NCBI RefSeq assembly: GCF_019669985.1
Contig: NZ_AP019782.1
Span: 1,108,501-1,172,500 of the forward strand
DNA length: 64,000 nt
From: Methylogaea oryzae
Lineage (GTDB): Bacteria; Pseudomonadota; Gammaproteobacteria; Methylococcales; Methylococcaceae
Direction of reading: 5' to 3'
Shown here: piece after piece, positions 35,179 through 44,901 of the stretch
Layout of the letters: each line of letters begins with the position of its first letter
How positions within the stretch are numbered: position 1 is the first letter of the stretch
Translations under genes and position numbers: made by a program
Notes under the pieces: model-generated
The model's database searches: none
What the model saw: the letters and a program-made list of their open reading frames with translations, nothing else
What the model was told of the DNA's origin: nothing

Positions 35179-35774
35179 ACGAGCAGGAAGAGCACCAGCG
35201 CCGCGCCCAGCGCCATAAAGAGGGCTTCGAGCGCAAAGTGGCGGCGGCGCAGAAAGAAAAAGGCCTGCTCATCGTCAACACCGGCCCCGGCAAGGGCAAG
35301 ACCACGGCGGCCTTCGGCATGGGCCTCAGGGTGCTGGGCCACGGCGGCAGGCTGGGCATCGTGCAGTTCATCAAGGGCGCCCTGGACAGCGCCGAGCGAC
35401 GCTTGTTCGAACAGCAGCCGGGCTGCGATTTCCGCGTGGTGGGCGAGGGCTACACCTGGAACACCCAGAGCCGCGAGCGCGACACGGCCACCGCCGCCCA
35501 AGGCTGGGCCGAGGCCATGCGCATGATGGCCGACCCTTCCTATGCCATGGTCATCCTGGACGAGATCAACGTGGTGCTGCACTACGGTTATCTGGATTTG
35601 GATGAGGTGCTGGCCGTTTTCGCCGCCCGCCGTCCCATGCTGCACGTGGTCTGCACCGGCCGCAACGCGCCGCCGGCCTTGATCGAGCAGGCCGATTTGG
35701 TGAGCGAGATGCGCGCCCTCAAGCACCCGTTCCGCGAGCAGGGCGTCAAGGCCCAGCCGGGGGTGGAGTTTTGA
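35169..35774 (+). CDS. cobO: Cob(I)yrinic acid a,c-diamide adenosyltransferase (CobA/CobO/BtuR)
   Basis: This 201-residue enzyme adenosylates the corrinoid cobalt. The P-loop-like [18 protein letters not shown], the RVLGHGG segment and [20 protein letters not shown] are diagnostic. The start ATG at 35169 lies inside the CobW-like gene; the next gene starts by TTG overlapping its stop. The three genes form a translationally coupled corrin operon. Confidence 0.94.
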   Translation: MALNEQEEHQRRAQRHKEGFERKVAAAQKEKGLLIVNTGPGKGKTTAAFGMGLRVLGHGGRLGIVQFIKGALDSAERRLFEQQPGCDFRVVGEGYTWNTQSRERDTATAAQGWAEAMRMMADPSYAMVILDEINVVLHYGYLDLDEVLAVFAARRPMLHVVCTGRNAPPALIEQADLVSEMRALKHPFREQGVKAQPGVEF

Positions 35775-37063
35775 CCAGGCGCTGCCGCGCCCTGTGCCTG
35801 AGCGCGCCGGCCTCCAACCAGGGCAAGACCCTGGTGGCGGCGGCCCTGGCGCGTCATTGGCGCAACCAGGGCTTGCGCGTCAGGGTGTTCAAGGCCGGGC
35901 CGGATTTTCTCGATCCCATGATCCTGGAGCGGGCCAGCGGCGCAACCGTCTACAACCTGGACGGCTGGATGGGCGGCATGGGGCATTGCCGAGCGTTGCT
36001 GTACGAAGCGGCGGCCGAGGCCGACGTGATCCTGCTGGAAGGCGTGATGGGGTTATTCGACGGCCCTTGTTCCAGCGCCGATTTGGCCGCCGCCTTCGGC
36101 TTGCCGGTGGCGGCGGTGATCGACGCCGCCGGCATGGGGCAGAGTTTCGGGGCCGTCGCCTTGGGTTTGGCCCGTTACCGGCCCGAATTGACGTTTCGCG
36201 GCGCGCTGGCCAACGGCGTCGCCAGTCCGCGCCACGAGGCCATGGTCAAGGAGGGTATGCCCGATGGCATCGCCTATCTGGGCGGTTTTCCGCGTCAACC
36301 TCGGTGGCAACTGCCCAGCCGCCATTTGGGCTTGGTGCAGGCGGCCGAACTGGCCGGCCTGGACGAATTGCTGGACGAGGCGGCCGAAGCCGTCGGCAAG
36401 ACCGGTTTGGCCGAGGCGGCGTTGCCGGTGGATTTTTCTTCCGGCGGCTCGGCGCAGCCGCCGGCCTTGCTGCGCGGCGTCCGTATCGCCGTGGCGCGGG
36501 ACGCCGCTTTCGCCTTTCTTTATCCCGCCAACCTGGATTGTTTGCGCGCCTTGGGTGCGGAACCGGCGTTTTTCTCGCCGCTGAACGATTCAAGCCTGCC
36601 GGACGCCGATGCGGTTTACCTGCCCGGCGGCTATCCCGAACTGCATCTGCAAACCCTGGCGGGCAATAGCGCCATGAAGGCCGCGCTGCGCGAGCATGCG
36701 GCGGCCGGCAAGCCGGTCTATGCGGAATGCGGCGGCTTGCTGTATCTGTTGGAGTCTTTAGCCGACGGGGAGGGGCGGGAGGCCGCCATGGCCGGCGTGT
36801 TTCCGGGCCGGGCCGCGGTCGGCCGGCGGTTGGCGGCCTTGGGTTATCAATCCCTGCGATTGGCCGAGGGCGAGCTGCGCGGCCACACTTTCCATTATTC
36901 CACCCTGGCGACGCCGCTGGCGCCGGCGGCCCACGGCGAACCGCTGCGCGGTGCGGGGCCGGGCGAGGCTTTTTACCGTTGCGGCGCCGTGCGGGCCAGT
37001 TACCTGCACTTGTATTTCCCCTGCCGGCCGGAAGCGGCGGCGGCTTTGTTTCTGCCGGCGTGA
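35771..37063 (+). CDS. cbiA: Cobyrinic acid a,c-diamide synthase (CobB/CbiA)
   Basis: This 430-residue glutamine-dependent amidotransferase amidates the a and c carboxylates of (hydrogeno)cobyrinic acid. It has the N-terminal SAPASNQGKTLVAAALARHW nucleotide loop, EGVMGLFDG, and a C-terminal class I glutaminase domain with AECGGLLYL (nucleophile Cys) and a HFHYST-like GHTFHYSTL end. The TTG start at 35771 overlaps the cobO stop by 4 nt. A partial corrin pathway is thus encoded here; the remaining cob genes are outside the window. Confidence 0.93.
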   Translation: MTRRCRALCLSAPASNQGKTLVAAALARHWRNQGLRVRVFKAGPDFLDPMILERASGATVYNLDGWMGGMGHCRALLYEAAAEADVILLEGVMGLFDGPCSSADLAAAFGLPVAAVIDAAGMGQSFGAVALGLARYRPELTFRGALANGVASPRHEAMVKEGMPDGIAYLGGFPRQPRWQLPSRHLGLVQAAELAGLDELLDEAAEAVGKTGLAEAALPVDFSSGGSAQPPALLRGVRIAVARDAAFAFLYPANLDCLRALGAEPAFFSPLNDSSLPDADAVYLPGGYPELHLQTLAGNSAMKAALREHAAAGKPVYAECGGLLYLLESLADGEGREAAMAGVFPGRAAVGRRLAALGYQSLRLAEGELRGHTFHYSTLATPLAPAAHGEPLRGAGPGEAFYRCGAVRASYLHLYFPCRPEAAAALFLPA

Positions 37064-37076
37064 GCCGCGCCCGACC

Positions 37077-38777
37077 TCAGGGCGTTTGCCCCGGCGTGAA
37101 CAATTTTCTCCTGAGGCCGCGAATGATGGAGCTTTTCTCGCCTTCGTGGCGGCCGTCGCCGTCGTGCGGTTCTCCCTCCGCCTGCAGGCGTTCCCGCTCG
37201 CGCGCCAGGTGTTCGCGCAGGGCCTGGCGCTCCGCTTCCGTCATATAGACCTTGCCGATGGTGTCGAGTTTGCGCAGGATGTAGTTGCCCAGCCGGTCCA
37301 GCCAGTCCTCGTCGATTTCCGTGTATTTGTACTCGTGGCGCTGGGTGCTGATGCCTTCCATATTGGTCACGCCCACCACGATTTTCGACTTAGCGATGTC
37401 CGCCTGGCAGATGATGGCCACTTGCACCTGCAGCCGCGCCTGGAAAATCGTTTCCTTCACCTGGCCGGCGACGGTGCGGGAGGGCCAGTCCAGGTGCTTG
37501 ATCTGCTGCGAGATGAAAAACTTGTGGGTGTCGTCCGCCTTGGCGGTTTCCACGGCGTAACGGCGCTCTTCCTGCGCCCGGCAGGTGAAGGTCAGCACCA
37601 CCCGCTTGGGGTGGTCCATGCTGTCGATGTGCACCCGATAATTTTCCTGGGCCAAGCCGCCCACTTTGCCGATGCCGGGGAATTCGTATTCCGTTTCCAC
37701 CGACCATTCCAGGCTTTTGAGCTGTTCCACCAGGTCGAACAAATAGCCGTGGATGGCCAGCAGCCGGGGGCACAATTCGTTGCGGTAGATTTCTTCCAGC
37801 TTCGCCAGGCGCGCCGCTTCGGCTTCCTTGGCCAATCGCGCTTGGTCGGCTTGTTTCTTCAGGTCGCCGAGGATGCCCTTGCGATAGCCGGCCTGGGGCG
37901 GCGGAACCGCCGGAGCCGGGGCGGAGGGCTGGTCGCGCAAGGCTTGCAGCGCCGCCTTGAACTCATCGGCGCTTTGATAGCGGGCCGCGGCGTCCTTGGC
38001 CAGCGCCTTGTCGATGATGGCTTCGCAGCGCGCCGGCAGCTTGGGGTTGAGCTGGCAGGGCGACGGCGGGTCGGCGGTCAGTATATTGTGCATGAGGGCG
38101 GTCAAATTGCCGCCGGTGAACGGCAGTTCGCCGGTCAGCAGTTCGTACAGCACCACGCCCGCCGAAAAGAGGTCGGCGCGGCCGTCCACCGTCCGGCCCA
38201 GCAGTTGTTCCGGCGCCATGTGGGTGGGCGTGCCCATGATGTCGCCGGCTTGGGTCAGCTCCGAGGTGTCGACGCGGGCGACGCCGAAATCGGCGATTTT
38301 CACTTGGCCGCTGCCGTCGATGAGGATGATGTTGGACGGCTTGATGTCCCGGTGAACGACATTATGGCGATGGGAATAGGCCAAGCCGTCCAACAGCTGG
38401 AACATGATGCCCAAGGCGGTGTTCAGGTCGAAGCGGTGCTTTTGCGCGAAGTAGCTTTTCAGCTCCTTGCCGCGCACCAGCTCCATGGCGATGAACACGG
38501 TGTCGCCCGCTTCGGCGTAGTCGTACGCCATGACGATGTTGGGGTGCTGCAGGCGCGCCGCCGCCAGGGCTTCGCGCCGGAAGCGCTGCAGCACATGTTC
38601 GACGTTTTCGCGGGAGCCGGCTTGCAGCAAATCCTTGCGGATGGTTTTCAGCGCGACGCGGCGTTCCAGCACGGGGTCGTAGCCTTCATACACGATGCCG
38701 CTGGCGCCTCTGCCCAGTTCGCGAACGACCTGGTACTTGCCGAGCGTCATGGTGTGTGGAGGGGCTGGATTGGCCAT
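37077..38777 (-). CDS. Eukaryote-like Ser/Thr protein kinase with uncharacterised C-terminal domain
   Basis: This 566-residue Hanks-type kinase has GRGASG in the P-loop, K44, the catalytic HRDIKPSN (D144), DFG at 163-165 and APE at 188-190, so it looks active (about residues 14-275). A Pro-rich linker and a coiled coil (about 310-345, KKQADQARLAKEAEAARLAK) follow, then about 220 residues with no domain I recognise and no membrane helix. It is therefore a cytoplasmic kinase, probably binding a ligand or partner through its C-terminus. It stands alone, convergent with cbiA. Confidence 0.87.
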   Translation of the reverse strand: MANPAPPHTMTLGKYQVVRELGRGASGIVYEGYDPVLERRVALKTIRKDLLQAGSRENVEHVLQRFRREALAAARLQHPNIVMAYDYAEAGDTVFIAMELVRGKELKSYFAQKHRFDLNTALGIMFQLLDGLAYSHRHNVVHRDIKPSNIILIDGSGQVKIADFGVARVDTSELTQAGDIMGTPTHMAPEQLLGRTVDGRADLFSAGVVLYELLTGELPFTGGNLTALMHNILTADPPSPCQLNPKLPARCEAIIDKALAKDAAARYQSADEFKAALQALRDQPSAPAPAVPPPQAGYRKGILGDLKKQADQARLAKEAEAARLAKLEEIYRNELCPRLLAIHGYLFDLVEQLKSLEWSVETEYEFPGIGKVGGLAQENYRVHIDSMDHPKRVVLTFTCRAQEERRYAVETAKADDTHKFFISQQIKHLDWPSRTVAGQVKETIFQARLQVQVAIICQADIAKSKIVVGVTNMEGISTQRHEYKYTEIDEDWLDRLGNYILRKLDTIGKVYMTEAERQALREHLARERERLQAEGEPHDGDGRHEGEKSSIIRGLRRKLFTPGQTP

Positions 38778-38933
38778 CGTCCTAATGAGGGAAAGGGGGC
38801 TGGGATGAGCATCACATTTTATCGTTTTTTTTAAAAGCGGAACGGCGTGCGGGCGCCGTCCTTGGCGCGCAGGGTGTGATGCAGTTAACGGATAAGGCTT
38901 TTCGGCCGGGCCCCGCGCGGCCTTCGCCTGATT

Positions 38934-39725
38934 TTAGGGCGCGCGGCGCAGCGCCTGCTCCACCCGTGCCAGGTCTTCCGCCGTGTCCACACCGGCTTCG
39001 GGCACTTTCTCCACCGGCACCACGTGCACCGCTTCGCCCTGCCAGAGGATGCGCAGTTGCTCCAGGGCTTCCACGCCTTCCAGGGCGGAAGCCGGCCAGG
39101 CCACATAGCGGCGCAGGAACGCCACGGTGTAGGCGTACAGGCCGATATGGCGGTAGTAAGGCATGGCGGCGGTCAAGTTCGCCCCGTCCCCCGCCGGCGG
39201 AGCAGGGGAGGCGAAGCCGGCCCGGTCCCAGGGGATGGGCGCGCGGCTGAAATAAAGCGCGTAGCCGTCCTTGTCCAGCACCACCTTCACGGCGTTGGGG
39301 TTGAACGCCTCGGCCGCCTCGGCGATGGGCGCGCAGAGGGTGGCGATGCCGGCCTTGCTCTGGGCGGCCAGATCCTCGGCGGCGGCGCGCATCAGCGTCG
39401 GCGTGATGAGCGGCTCGTCCCCTTGCAGATTGACCACCACCGTCTCGTCCGGCCAGCCGCAGCGTTCCGCCACCTCGGCGATGCGCTCGGTGCCGCTGTT
39501 GTGGTGGGGGGATGTGAGCATGGCCCGCACCGGCAGGCCCAGCACCGATTCGACGATACGATCGTCGTCGGTGGCTACGATCACTTCCTCGGCCCCGGCT
39601 TCCAACGCCCGGCGGCACACGTGCACGATCATAGGCTCGCCGGCCAGGTGCAACAGCGGCTTGCCCGGCAAGCGGGTGGAGCCGTGGCGGGCGGGGATGA
39701 CGATTTTGAAGGGAACGGCGGACAT
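38934..39725 (-). CDS. kdsB: 3-deoxy-manno-octulosonate cytidylyltransferase
   Basis: This 263-residue CMP-Kdo synthetase activates Kdo for lipopolysaccharide inner-core synthesis. The nucleotide-binding IPARHGSTRLPGKPL at residues 10-24, VVNLQGDEPL and the RAPIPWDR motif are intact. It is the last gene of the exbB-exbD-lpxK-ycaR-kdsB operon and starts 4 bp after the ycaR stop. Confidence 0.96.
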   Translation of the reverse strand: MSAVPFKIVIPARHGSTRLPGKPLLHLAGEPMIVHVCRRALEAGAEEVIVATDDDRIVESVLGLPVRAMLTSPHHNSGTERIAEVAERCGWPDETVVVNLQGDEPLITPTLMRAAAEDLAAQSKAGIATLCAPIAEAAEAFNPNAVKVVLDKDGYALYFSRAPIPWDRAGFASPAPPAGDGANLTAAMPYYRHIGLYAYTVAFLRRYVAWPASALEGVEALEQLRILWQGEAVHVVPVEKVPEAGVDTAEDLARVEQALRRAP

Positions 39726-39729
39726 GGGG

Positions 39730-39918
39730 TCAGGCCAGCGCGTCGTATTCTTCCAGGCTGAGCTTGCGCGCTTCCACTTCCAGCATCACCGGAATGTCGT
39801 CGCGGATGGGGTAGGCCAGGCGATCGGCCTTGCAGACCAGTTCCTGGGCGTCTTTTTGGTAAATGAGCTTGCCTTTGCAAACCGGGCAAACCAGGATTTC
39901 AAGCAGTTTCGCGTCCAC
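39730..39918 (-). CDS. ycaR: Trm112/YcaR-family zinc-ribbon-like protein
   Basis: This 62-residue protein has the family form [20 protein letters not shown] and a C-terminal [11 protein letters not shown]. The CPVC pair is present, but the second pair of a full zinc ribbon is not. Its gene overlaps lpxK by 20 nt and precedes kdsB, as in many Gammaproteobacteria. The role is not well defined. Confidence 0.9.
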   Translation of the reverse strand: MDAKLLEILVCPVCKGKLIYQKDAQELVCKADRLAYPIRDDIPVMLEVEARKLSLEEYDALA

Positions 39919-40900
39919 GGGTCTTTTCCTGTAAGAGTTGCAATAATTGGGGGCCGAAGGCCGGGTCCAGCTCGGCCTGCACCGGCACGCACCAGTGGCG
40001 GGCGTCGGCCAGGGCGGCGCACTTGACGGCGTCTTTTTCGGTCATCAACACGGGGCGCTCGTCGCCGAATTCCAGGTCCGCCGCGCTGAAGGCATGATGG
40101 TCCGGCAACGGCCGCTCGTCCAATATCAGGCCGGCGCGGCGCAAGTGGTCGAAGAACCGGCGCGGATTGCCGATGCCGGCCAGCGCGTGCAGCGGGCCGT
40201 CGAATTCCGCCAGCGGGCGTCGGCTGCCGTCGGCCAGATTCAGCGCCGTATCGCCTTGCAGCGTCATGGCGAACTCGCCGGGCGCCGCGGCGCCGTTGCA
40301 CACCACCAGGTCCACCGAGTCGAGCCGCGCCACCGGCTCGCGCAAGGGGCCGGCCGGCAGGCAGGCGCCGTTGCCGTGGCGGCGCGCGCCGTCCACCACG
40401 GCGATTTCCACGTCCCGCGCCAGCTTGTAGTGCTGCAAGCCGTCGTCGGCGACGATGACGTCGCAATCCGCCAGCAGCAGTTTCGCCGCTTCCGCACGGC
40501 GCGGCGCCACCGCCAGCGGGCAGCCGCAGCGGCGGGCGATGAGCACCGGCTCGTCGCCTACCAGGGCCGGGTCGCTGTCCGCCGTCACCCGCTGCGGCCA
40601 GCTTTGCGCCTTGCCGCCGTAGCCCCGGCTCACCACGCCGGGACGATAGCCGGCGTTGCGCAGGAATTCCACGATCCAGGCGGTGAGGGGCGTTTTGCCG
40701 ACGCCGCCGACGCTGATGTTGCCCACCACCACCACCGGCACGGGCAGGCGTTCGCCGCGCAGCAGGCCGGCGCCATAAAGACGGCGCTTGGTTTCCGCCA
40801 CGCCGCGATATACGCCCGCCAGGGGCAGCAGCCAGACCGGCGGCTTGTCGCCGTACCAGCGGCGCTCGGCGTAGGCCGCCAGCTTGGCGCGCAAGCCCAT
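39899..40900 (-). CDS. lpxK: Tetraacyldisaccharide 4'-kinase
   Basis: This 333-residue inner-membrane kinase phosphorylates the lipid A disaccharide at the 4' position. The N-terminal hydrophobic segment ([18 protein letters not shown]) anchors it, and the P-loop GGVGKT is at 65-70 after [17 protein letters not shown], with the catalytic Asp pair, is also present. It starts 5 bp after exbD and overlaps ycaR. Confidence 0.95.
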   Translation of the reverse strand: MGLRAKLAAYAERRWYGDKPPVWLLPLAGVYRGVAETKRRLYGAGLLRGERLPVPVVVVGNISVGGVGKTPLTAWIVEFLRNAGYRPGVVSRGYGGKAQSWPQRVTADSDPALVGDEPVLIARRCGCPLAVAPRRAEAAKLLLADCDVIVADDGLQHYKLARDVEIAVVDGARRHGNGACLPAGPLREPVARLDSVDLVVCNGAAAPGEFAMTLQGDTALNLADGSRRPLAEFDGPLHALAGIGNPRRFFDHLRRAGLILDERPLPDHHAFSAADLEFGDERPVLMTEKDAVKCAALADARHWCVPVQAELDPAFGPQLLQLLQEKTRGRETA

Positions 40901-40905
40901 GGCGC

Positions 40906-41325
40906 TTATTGCGGCCCTTGGGCGGCGAAGGTGATGCGGGTTAGACCCAGCTGGCTGGCCGCGTCCAAGGCGGTGATGACCGCTTGGTGGGGCGTCTTGC
41001 CGTCGGCGCTGATGACGACGGTTTTCTCTTTGTTGTCGCCGGCGGCGTCTTCCAAGGCGCGCTTGAGGGTATCCAGCTGGGTGTTGATGACCTGGTGCTG
41101 GTCCACGGCGTAGCGGCCTTCCGCGTCGATGGCGATTTCCAACGGCTTATTGTCGGATTCGGGCTGTTCGCCGGCCGCTTCCGGCAGGCTGACGTGCAGC
41201 TGGGTTTCGCGGCTGAAAGTCGTTGTGAGGATGAAGAAAATCAGCAGGATCAACAACACGTCGATCATGGAGGTGACGTTCAGCTCCAGGTTGTCGCGGC
41301 CCCGGCTGCGGCGGCGGAAGTTCAC
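40906..41325 (-). CDS. exbD: ExbD/TolR-type biopolymer transport protein
   Basis: This 139-residue protein has one transmembrane segment, starting SMIDVLLILLIFFI with the essential Asp at residue 22, and a periplasmic domain. With ExbB it forms the proton channel that powers TonB-dependent uptake or, at this locus, an envelope transport step. exbD overlaps exbB by 4 nt. The exbBD-lpxK order recalls loci in Pseudomonas and Legionella relatives. Confidence 0.92.
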   Translation of the reverse strand: MNFRRRSRGRDNLELNVTSMIDVLLILLIFFILTTTFSRETQLHVSLPEAAGEQPESDNKPLEIAIDAEGRYAVDQHQVINTQLDTLKRALEDAAGDNKEKTVVISADGKTPHQAVITALDAASQLGLTRITFAAQGPQ

Positions 41326-41969
41326 GGGTGTTCCTCCCCGTCTTCCCGTTCGCCGTGGATCATTTCCACCAGCTTGAGGGCTTCGTCTTCCATGTCGATG
41401 ATCAAGTCTTCGACGCGGCCCACCAGGTAGCGGTGAAACAGCGTGGCGGGGATGGCGACGGCCAAGCCGGCGGCGGTGGTGATCAGCGCCTCGGCGATGC
41501 CGCTCGCCAGCACGGTGGGGTTGGCGCTGTTGCCGTGGGAAATGGCGGAGAACACGTGGATCATGCCGAACACCGTTCCCAGCAGCCCGGTCAGCGGCGA
41601 CACCAGGGCGATGGTGCCGAGCATGCCGAGGTAGCGCTCCAGCTCATGGGCCACCTGGCGGCCGGCGTCCTCCAGGCTTTCTTTCATGATGTCCCGGCCG
41701 TGGCGGTAATTGGCCAGTCCCGCCGCCAATATCATGCCGAGGGGCGACCCCGCCTTGAGTTGGCGCAGATTGGCCCCGGTCAGTTGCTTCTGGCGATACA
41801 TGCCCCACACCTGGGACAACAACGCCGGCGGCAATACCCGCTCCCTGCGCAACGTCCACAGCCGCTCACCGACGATGCCCATGGCGGCCACGGAGCAACC
41901 GATCAACGGCCACATCACCCATCCGCCGGCTTTGATGATTTCCCACACGAGACTGGCGTCCTTTAGCAA
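41322..41969 (-). CDS. exbB: ExbB/TolQ/MotA-family proton channel protein
   Basis: This 215-residue protein has three transmembrane helices (about 10-32, 110-133 and 150-172), with the conserved LVSPLTGLLGTVFGMI motif in the second and ITTAAGLAVAIPA in the third. It is the first gene of the lipid-A-linked operon that ends with kdsB. Confidence 0.93.
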   Translation of the reverse strand: MLKDASLVWEIIKAGGWVMWPLIGCSVAAMGIVGERLWTLRRERVLPPALLSQVWGMYRQKQLTGANLRQLKAGSPLGMILAAGLANYRHGRDIMKESLEDAGRQVAHELERYLGMLGTIALVSPLTGLLGTVFGMIHVFSAISHGNSANPTVLASGIAEALITTAAGLAVAIPATLFHRYLVGRVEDLIIDMEDEALKLVEMIHGEREDGEEHP

Positions 41970-42045
41970 AAAACTGCAAGCATTCTAAACGATACGCCGC
42001 CTGGTCGGCAGCCGGTGTGCGACAAACGGCGTTTCCGTTCCGACT

Positions 42046-43221
42046 TCAGGCCCTGGTGGCGCGGGCGTAAGTCGAACGGATGCCCAGCCAAGCGATCAGC
42101 AAGCCCAGCAAAGAGGCCGCCGCCGCGCCGCTGTAAACCAGCGGGCCGCCCCATTGCGCCCAGAATAGTCCGCTCCAATAACTGCCCAGCATGCCGCCCA
42201 GGCCGTGGCCGGCGCTGTTGTACAGCGCTTGGCCCTTGCTGTGGTGCGCGCCGCCGAAATGGTGGTGCACCAGGTGCACGGCGGTCACGTGGGTGATGCC
42301 GAAAGTGGCGGCGTGCAGGAGCTGCGCCGTCGCCAGCAGCAGCGGCTCGTCCACCGCCTGGGCGATGGCCAGCCAGCGCAGGGTTCCCAACACCAGGCTG
42401 CCCAGCAGCAGTTGGCGCAGGGACAGGCGCCGCTGCAGCCGGGCCAGGCCCATGAACAGCACCACTTCGGCCATGACCCCGAGGCTCCATAGCTGGCCCG
42501 CTTGGGCGCTGCCGTAGCCGTGTTCCTTCAGATACAGGGTGAAAAAGGCGTAATAGGGGCCGTGGGCCAGTTGCACCAGGAACACCACCGTTAGCAGGGC
42601 GAGCACCTCGCCGCGCAACAGCAAGCGCCGGAAGCTGCTGGTAGCCGCTTCCTTGCCGTGGCGCGCGGCGGGCGGCACCAGCAGGCTCAACAGCCACATG
42701 CCGCTCAACAGAGCCGCCACCACATAAGGCAGATGGGCGACGGGATAGGATTCCAGGGCGCGGCCCACCGCCAACACGCCGACGATGAAGCCGATGGAGC
42801 CCCACAGCCGAACTTTGCTGTAGCGCTCCGGCCGGCTGCGCATGTGGTGCAAGGTCACGGCTTCGAACGGCGGAAGGATGGCGTTCCAGAAAAAACTGTA
42901 CAGCAGCGTGCCCAGCGCCATGGCGAGGAAGTCGTCGAAGCGGGCGATGGCGCAGAAAGTCGCCACGGTGCAGATCGAGCCCAGGCGGATCACGGTCAGC
43001 CCGCGGCCGGTGCGGTCGGCGATCCAGCCCCAGATATTGGGCGCGACGATTTTGGTGGCGGCGATGATGGCGATGACGGTGCCGATCTGGCCGTGGTCGA
43101 ACCCCAGGCTTTGCAAATACAGCGGCCAATAGGGCAGCAGGCTGCCCAGGGCGGCGAAATAGAAGAAATAGAAGCCGGACAGGCGCCAGTAGGGGACGCC
43201 TTCGGTTTCACCTTTGTGCAA
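42046..43221 (-). CDS. MFS transporter (HcaT/LacY-like)
   Basis: This transporter of about 391 residues has 12 hydrophobic helices and opens with PYWRLSGFYFFYFAALGSLL, the form of the MFS_1-like/HcaT group. The frame extends back to 43305, but that extension (residues TPTLSRRERG and so on) is translated from a palindromic repeat, so I place the start at a TTG at 43221, the first possible start after the repeat; the true start is uncertain. Substrate unknown. It follows aroC on the same strand. Confidence 0.8.
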   Translation of the reverse strand: MHKGETEGVPYWRLSGFYFFYFAALGSLLPYWPLYLQSLGFDHGQIGTVIAIIAATKIVAPNIWGWIADRTGRGLTVIRLGSICTVATFCAIARFDDFLAMALGTLLYSFFWNAILPPFEAVTLHHMRSRPERYSKVRLWGSIGFIVGVLAVGRALESYPVAHLPYVVAALLSGMWLLSLLVPPAARHGKEAATSSFRRLLLRGEVLALLTVVFLVQLAHGPYYAFFTLYLKEHGYGSAQAGQLWSLGVMAEVVLFMGLARLQRRLSLRQLLLGSLVLGTLRWLAIAQAVDEPLLLATAQLLHAATFGITHVTAVHLVHHHFGGAHHSKGQALYNSAGHGLGGMLGSYWSGLFWAQWGGPLVYSGAAAASLLGLLIAWLGIRSTYARATRA

Positions 43222-43238
43222 GTATCGGCTCTTCGGCC

Positions 43239-43331
43239 CCCTCTCTCTGCGGGAGAGGGTTGGGGTGAGGGAGTTTAATAGCCGTGGCCGTTTTAACTCC
43301 CTCACCCTGCCCCTCTCCCGCAGGGAGAGGG
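43239..43331. repeat. Inverted pair of CCCTCTCCCGCAGGGAGAGG repeats
   Basis: The two arms, CTCTCTCTGCGGGAGAGGGT...GGGTGAGGGAG on the left and CTCCCTCACCC...CTCTCCCGCAGGGAGAGG on the right, form a long imperfect inverted repeat around GCCGTGGCCG. The same unit occurs in coding sequence at 12696-12728. It lies between aroC and the transporter. Confidence 0.8.
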
Positions 43332-43398
43332 AACCGGAACGCGACGCTCATGGGGTTCGTCCTGCATGGCAAGGAGCTTGCCAGGCTTGCCGGCCACT

Positions 43399-44499
43399 TC
43401 AATCCCGGCCGGCGGCGATGGGCTTGAGGGGCGGGACGACGTCGCCGTTCTGGGCGCGGTGGCGCAAATAATGGTCCATCAGCACCAGGGCCATCATGGC
43501 CTCGGCGATGGGGGTGGCGCGGATGCCGACGCAGGGGTCGTGGCGGCCCTTGGTGACGACTTCCGCCGGCTGGCCGTGGATGTCGATGGTCTGCCCCGGC
43601 AGGCGCAGGCTGGAGGTGGGTTTCAGGGCGATGCTGGCGACGATGTGCTGGCCGGTGGATATGCCGCCCAGCACGCCGCCGGCGTGGTTGCTGAGGAAAC
43701 CTTCCGGCGTCATCTCGTCGCGGAATTGCGTGCCCTTGGCCTCCACGCAGGCGAAGCCGCCGCCGATTTCCACGCCTTTGACGGCGTTGATGCTCATCAG
43801 CGCATGGGCCAGGTCCGCGTCCAGCCGGTCGAAGATGGGCTCGCCCAGACCCACCGGCACGCCGGTGGCCACCACGTTGATGCGCGCGCCGATGGAATCG
43901 CCTTCCTTGCGCAGGGCGTCCATATAGGCTTCCAGTTCAGCCACCTTGTCCGGGTCCGGGCAGAAGAAAGCGTTGTTGCCCACTTCTTCCCAGATGAGCT
44001 TTTCCGCCTTGATCGGCCCGAGCTGGGCCAAATAGCCGCGCACCTCCACGCCCAGCCGTTCGCGCAGGTATTTCTTGGCGATGGCGCCGGCCGCCACGCG
44101 CATGGCGGTTTCCCGCGCCGAGGAACGGCCGCCGCCGCGGTAGTCGCGGAAGCCGTATTTCTGTGTGTAGGCGTAGTCGGCGTGGCCGGGGCGGAAGGTG
44201 GCGGCGATGTCGGAATAATCCTGCGAGCGCTGGTCGGTGTTCTCGATCAACAGGCCGATGGGCGTGCCGGTGGTTTTGCCCTCGAATACGCCGGAAAGGA
44301 TTTTGACTTCATCTGCTTCGCGCCGCTGGGTGGTGTGGCGCGAAGTGCCCGGCTTGCGCCGGTCCAGATCGCCCTGGATGTCGGCCTCGGAGAGCTCCAA
44401 TCCCGGCGGACAACCGTCGACGATGGCGCCCAGAGCGAGTCCGTGGCTCTCGCCGAAAGTGGTGACGGTGAACAGTTTGCCGTAGGTGTTTCCAGACAT
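43399..44499 (-). CDS. aroC: Chorismate synthase
   Basis: This 366-residue FMN-dependent enzyme makes chorismate from EPSP, the last common step to aromatic amino acids, folate and quinones. All three signatures are visible: [18 protein letters not shown] near residue 15, [17 protein letters not shown] near 125 and the [16 protein letters not shown] block near 325. In many Gammaproteobacteria prmB lies immediately upstream; here about 2.1 kb of other DNA separates them. Confidence 0.97.
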   Translation of the reverse strand: MSGNTYGKLFTVTTFGESHGLALGAIVDGCPPGLELSEADIQGDLDRRKPGTSRHTTQRREADEVKILSGVFEGKTTGTPIGLLIENTDQRSQDYSDIAATFRPGHADYAYTQKYGFRDYRGGGRSSARETAMRVAAGAIAKKYLRERLGVEVRGYLAQLGPIKAEKLIWEEVGNNAFFCPDPDKVAELEAYMDALRKEGDSIGARINVVATGVPVGLGEPIFDRLDADLAHALMSINAVKGVEIGGGFACVEAKGTQFRDEMTPEGFLSNHAGGVLGGISTGQHIVASIALKPTSSLRLPGQTIDIHGQPAEVVTKGRHDPCVGIRATPIAEAMMALVLMDHYLRHRAQNGDVVPPLKPIAAGRD

Positions 44500-44901
44500 G
44501 GGGGATGACAGCCGAGGGTGGGAGTTAGCTTGGCAATGATACCAGCATTCGTGTCCTTATCGCGGCGGCAGGGCCGCTCGCCGCTGCGGCGTCGGCGCGT
44601 TGCGGCACCGCCGTTACTGGTTGGTTGAGGGCGGCCTGTTGATCGGGTGCGCGCGCAGCAACAGTTTGTCCGGGGCGGCAAATAACCATTTTTTCCTGTC
44701 GGCGTCGTCGTCGCCGGAATTCAGGCTAAATGTGGGAAGTCGCCTGTTTTGTCAATAGGTGAAAACACCAGGTTATGAGCGCGCATAGCCGTTAAAAACA
44801 CCAATTTTTGTCTGGTTTATGGGGTGTTTATTGGGTTGGCTTGCCAATTGCATTGCTTCGCTTGGGGCGGTATCGCCCTGTCGATTGTTTGAGGCACGGC
44901 T
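44500..44901. other. 402-bp intergenic region with repeated AAACACC motifs
   Basis: I see no gene. Composition falls towards AT from about 44680. AAACACC occurs at 44763-44769 and 44796-44802 and inverted (GGTGTTT) at 44823-44829, about 30 bp apart; the first is inside a GGTGAAAACACC palindrome (44758-44769). These could be regulator sites for the gene group that follows. The spacing is irregular and no -35/-10 pair is clear. Confidence 0.4.

Noticed and set aside
36951-38834. 627-codon plus-strand frame opposite the Ser/Thr kinase
   Set aside because: The minus strand encodes a full kinase with HRD, DFG and APE motifs; the plus frame has no domain and spans the end of cbiA.
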